In this document: one piece after another, positions 5,632 through 8,142 of the stretch
How positions within the stretch are numbered: the stretch's first letter is position 1
Layout: every line of letters begins with the position of its first letter
Source: Acidobacteriota bacterium
Lineage (GTDB): Bacteria; Acidobacteriota; Polarisedimenticolia; JAPUIV01
Reading direction: 5' to 3'
DNA length: 8,142 nucleotides
Assembly (NCBI GenBank): GCA_027296665.1
Contig: JAPUIV010000157.1
Span: 1-8,142 of the forward strand
Notes under the pieces: model-generated
What the model was told of the DNA's origin: nothing
The model's database searches: none
Seen by the model: only the letters and a program-made list of their open reading frames with translations
Program-made: the position numbers and the translations under genes

Positions 5632-6711
5632 ATGCGTGGAGAAAGAACTGGTTCAGCCGATATCCCGGTCGCTCCCGGAGCTGTGAGCGAATGCGGATTG
5701 TCGACCCTGGAAGCGTTGTTCCTCGGTTTGGAGACTGCGGCCCGGACGGTTTCGGCGGAAGAACCGGGCGGGGTCCTGCGGGGGATGCTGGAGGGACTCA
5801 GAAGATTGCTCCGGGCCGACGAGGCGGTCCTGGCCATTCTGGATGAGAGCCGGAGAGGGTTTCTGGTGCGCCGGAGCCCGACCGCACGCTGGTCGGACAC
5901 GGGGGATGAATGGGCTTCCCTGGACGAGGAAAACCCGATCGGTTGGGTGGGGTTGCGGAAGAGGCCGCTGTGGAGAAATCACCTCGCATCCGATCTCCAA
6001 TTCCCCGCCGCCGATCGGGTGGAAGAGGGGAGCGAGATCCTGGCTCCCCTGGGAGGGGAGGGGGAGTGCTGGGGAGTTCTTGGCTGCCGGTCGCGCATGT
6101 CCTATGCCTACCGCCAGGAGGATGTCGAACTGTTCAAAAAATTCGCGGCGGTCGCCTCCGCATGCCTGGACCGATCGCGCCAATTTCAGGAGATCAGGAA
6201 TAAGGCGCTCCTGGATGGGCTCACCGACCTCCTCAACCGGGGCAGCTTCAAACAGATCCTGGAATGGGAGGTGGAACGGTGCCGACGGTACCAGCACCGC
6301 CTGGCTCTCCTCTTGATGGATGTGGACGATTTCAAGGAGATCAATGATACCCATGGCCACGTCAGCGGTGACGCGGTCCTTGTGGGGATTGCCAGGATCC
6401 TGAAACGGCGGTTGCGGAGATTCGATATCATCGCGCGTTACGGGGGAGAAGAATTCGTGGCGTTGTTGCCGGAGACCTCGCTTCTGGGCGGGAAGCAGGC
6501 GGCGGAAAAGATCTGCCGGTCGATCGAGGGTGCCCATAGGAAGGGAGATCCCCCTGGCTTTCCCGGACGCGTTACCGTGAGCATAGGGGTTTCCGAGTTT
6601 CCCGGGGCGGCCCGATCCAGCCTGGATCTCCTCCAATCGGCCGACAGGGCTCTCTATGAGGCGAAGGGAGCCGGGAAAAATCGGACCGTCGTTTCGATGC
6701 CCGCTCCCTAA
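5632..6711 (+). CDS. GAF-GGDEF diguanylate cyclase
   Basis: The protein has 359 residues and no membrane segment, so it is cytosolic. Residues about 25-185 fit a GAF sensor domain (RADEAVLAIL, then NPIGWVGLRKRPLW, then ILAPLGGEGECWGVLG). A short helical linker leads to LTDLLNR (197-203), the usual entry to a GGDEF domain. The catalytic domain (about 190-355) makes c-di-GMP from two GTP. D230 in LLLMDVDDFKEIND is a metal ligand, RYGGEEF places the GGEEF signature at 271-275, and the I-site RxxD is R262-D265, so product inhibition is expected. The end is complete (ADRALYEAKGAGKN). The GAF ligand cannot be read from sequence. It begins 12 bases after the fusion gene, which suggests co-transcription. 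No EAL or HD-GYP domain or PilZ gene is in view. Confidence 0.95.
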   Translation: MRGERTGSADIPVAPGAVSECGLSTLEALFLGLETAARTVSAEEPGGVLRGMLEGLRRLLRADEAVLAILDESRRGFLVRRSPTARWSDTGDEWASLDEENPIGWVGLRKRPLWRNHLASDLQFPAADRVEEGSEILAPLGGEGECWGVLGCRSRMSYAYRQEDVELFKKFAAVASACLDRSRQFQEIRNKALLDGLTDLLNRGSFKQILEWEVERCRRYQHRLALLLMDVDDFKEINDTHGHVSGDAVLVGIARILKRRLRRFDIIARYGGEEFVALLPETSLLGGKQAAEKICRSIEGAHRKGDPPGFPGRVTVSIGVSEFPGAARSSLDLLQSADRALYEAKGAGKNRTVVSMPAP

Positions 6712-6731
6712 AAATTTCCTCCCGCTGGGAT

Positions 6732-7712
6732 TCACAATCTCCCGTCGGCGATCGGATCGAGGCGATCTCTCAGTCCGTCTCCGAGAAGATTGAAACCGAG
6801 AACCGTCAAGAAGATTCCCGCCGCGGGGCCGAGGGTCAACCACCAGCCGCGTTGGAGGGCCGCCTGACCCTCGGAAAGGATATTTCCCCAGCTGGGAGTC
6901 GGCGGCTGGATGCCAAAACCGAGAAAGCTCAACGCCGTCTCGAGCAACACGGCCCCGGAAACACCGAAGGCCGCGGTCACCAGAACCGGAGGCAGGGAAT
7001 GGGGCAGGATATGGTGGAAGATGATCCGGGCATTTGATGCGCCCGCGGCGCGGGCGGAGCGTACGAAGTCCCGCTCCCGCAGGCTGAGAAACTCTCCGCG
7101 TACGTAGCGGGCCATCCCCGTCCATCTCGTCAGGCCGATTGCCGCGATGATCGGAACCATGCCGGTGGAATCGATCATGCCGATCAGGGCGAGTATCAGG
7201 AACAGGGTGGGGAAACAAAAGACGATTTCCAGGATCCGTGACAGGATGGTATCGGAGATCCCGCCGAAATATCCCGCGGTCGATCCGAACAATACTCCAA
7301 TGCCCAGGGAGATCAACATGGCGAAGATCCCGACCGTGATCGATACCGCCGCGCCGTGCACCCACCGGGCCGCGACGTCCCGCCCCAGCCGATCGGTCCC
7401 GAGCCAATGCCGCCGGCTCGGGGGCTGCAGGATCGAATCGAGATCGATCTCGGTCACCGAATAGGGTATGAGAGCGGGAATCCTGATCCAGGCCTCCTCC
7501 GGTGTTATTTTCCAGAGGGTTTCGTTCCCGGCAATCGGCGTTTTCCAGCGTGCCGGGATCGGATAGTCGGCGAGAGGGGGAAGCAGGACCCGGCCCTCCC
7601 GGGTCCAGAGAAAGATCGGCTTGTCATTGGAAAGAACCGGGGCGAACAGTCCCACCAACAGAACGAAACTAACAAGGACACCCCCCGCGCGGAGGGAATG
7701 ACGGGGCATCAT
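6732..7712 (-). CDS. ABC transporter permease, DppC/OppC family (YejE-like)
   Basis: This is the inner-membrane permease of a peptide/nickel-type importer: 326 residues from the ATG at 7712. One membrane helix (about 10-28) is followed by an extracytoplasmic stretch of about 70 residues (29-100). Then comes HWLGTDRLGRDVAARWVHGA (102-121), the family's entry signature. Five further helices follow, and the cytoplasmic EAA loop lies near 219-238 (ARAAGASNARIIFHHILPHS), where the ATPase docks. NDKP after helix 1 and the long loop resemble the YejE-like group of DppC proteins, longer than classical DppC. The start overlaps the upstream permease stop by 4 bases (ATGA), and GGGGGA lies 7 bases before it, so the two are coupled. 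It converges on the cyclase gene, leaving 20 bases between the stops. Substrate-binding protein and ATPase genes are not in the window. Confidence 0.93.
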   Translation of the reverse strand: MMPRHSLRAGGVLVSFVLLVGLFAPVLSNDKPIFLWTREGRVLLPPLADYPIPARWKTPIAGNETLWKITPEEAWIRIPALIPYSVTEIDLDSILQPPSRRHWLGTDRLGRDVAARWVHGAAVSITVGIFAMLISLGIGVLFGSTAGYFGGISDTILSRILEIVFCFPTLFLILALIGMIDSTGMVPIIAAIGLTRWTGMARYVRGEFLSLRERDFVRSARAAGASNARIIFHHILPHSLPPVLVTAAFGVSGAVLLETALSFLGFGIQPPTPSWGNILSEGQAALQRGWWLTLGPAAGIFLTVLGFNLLGDGLRDRLDPIADGRL

Positions 7713-8142
7713 GGAGAGATCCCCCGCCGGTAGGTCACCCTCGGATCGGCCCAGGCGTACATGAGGTCGGATGCGAGGATCCCCCCCAGGGATAGGAGAG
7801 CGCTCATGGTAGTGAGGCCCATGATGACCGGATAATCCCTTCCCTCGACGGCGGTGAAGAAGAGCCGTCCGATTCCGGGCCAGGAAAAGATCCGCTCGAT
7901 GATCACGCTGCCGCCGATGAGGGCGGGAATCAACATCCCGATGAGAGTCAGCAGGGGGATCAGGCTGTTCCGGGTGGCGTGTTTCAACAGAACGACCCGG
8001 TGGCTGAGACCCTTGGCCCGCGCCACCGTGACGTAATCCTGCTGGATCGAATCCAGGAGCCCGGCGCGAGCGAACCGGGTGAGGTAGGCAAGGCCGCCGT
8101 AGGTGAGGCAGATCGTCGGGAGAAGGAGATGCCGGATCCGAT
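7709..8142 (-). CDS. ABC transporter permease, DppB/OppB family (N-terminal part outside window)
   Basis: The frame is open from the right edge to a TGA at 7711-7709, giving the last 143 residues. A GTG at 8026 that could be taken for a start is internal, since the homologous sequence continues upstream of it (LTYGGLAYLTRFARAGLLDS). Features are the EAA loop DYVTVARAKGLSHRVVLLKH, two following hydrophobic helices, and the late signature VIIERIFSWPGIGRLFFTAV. The end (SDLMYAWADPRV plus a short tail) is typical of DppB. With the overlapping DppC-type gene it would form the heterodimeric membrane pore. About half the usual length of roughly 310-340 residues is missing to the right. Confidence 0.93.
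   Translation of the reverse strand, partial: RIRHLLLPTICLTYGGLAYLTRFARAGLLDSIQQDYVTVARAKGLSHRVVLLKHATRNSLIPLLTLIGMLIPALIGGSVIIERIFSWPGIGRLFFTAVEGRDYPVIMGLTTMSALLSLGGILASDLMYAWADPRVTYRRGISP

Noticed and set aside
5653..7407. 584-codon minus-strand reading frame
   Set aside because: It is antisense to the GAF-GGDEF gene and out of frame with the DppC-type gene, both unmistakable. It reads as Arg/Pro/Gly-rich shadow sequence typical of GC-rich DNA.
8024..8026. GTG as the start of the DppB-type gene
   Set aside because: The frame and family homology continue upstream to the window edge, so this codon is internal.
1..8142. CRISPR array, tRNA, insertion sequence or phage/defence genes
   Set aside because: No regularly spaced repeats, cloverleaf signatures, transposase or integrase motifs were seen on either strand.

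Overview
The window is GC-rich, gene-dense bacterial chromosome. A periplasm-type TPR/phosphatase fusion, Dpp/Opp-like permeases and a GAF-GGDEF protein suggest a Gram-negative, acidobacterial- or deltaproteobacterial-like organism. No rRNA or marker gene fixes the phylum, so this is inference. There are no mobile elements, CRISPR arrays, tRNAs or rRNAs.

Layout. (1) Bases 1-851, minus strand: the first 283 codons of a membrane-anchored or secreted protein that runs off the left edge. It carries two copies of a propeptide-like module and is possibly the front of a subtilisin-like protease. (2) Bases 852-1210: a divergent control region with a good sigma70-type promoter in each direction. It holds one half of a duplicated 'dyad plus TTGACA' module; the second half sits inside the 5' end of bioY. 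(3) Bases 1211-6711, plus strand: a tight four-gene cluster. The genes are bioY (biotin ECF transporter S component), larE (sacrificial sulfur transferase), a 959-residue membrane-anchored fusion of an SPFH/band-7-like domain, an alkaline-phosphatase-superfamily domain and about nine TPRs, and a GAF-GGDEF diguanylate cyclase. (4) Bases 6732-8142, minus strand: two Dpp/Opp-type ABC permeases, the upstream one cut by the right edge, converging on the cyclase gene.

How they may work together. The short gaps (4, 25 and 12 bases), the lack of Shine-Dalgarno sequences before larE and before the fusion gene, and a 9-codon bridging reading frame between those two suggest one translationally coupled transcript from the promoter at 1110-1138. 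The cluster has no obvious single pathway: vitamin uptake, sulfur transfer for cofactor synthesis, an extracytoplasmic phosphatase/phosphodiesterase scaffold, and c-di-GMP synthesis. The most unusual items are the SPFH-phosphatase-TPR fusion and the duplicated operator/promoter module between the divergent genes.
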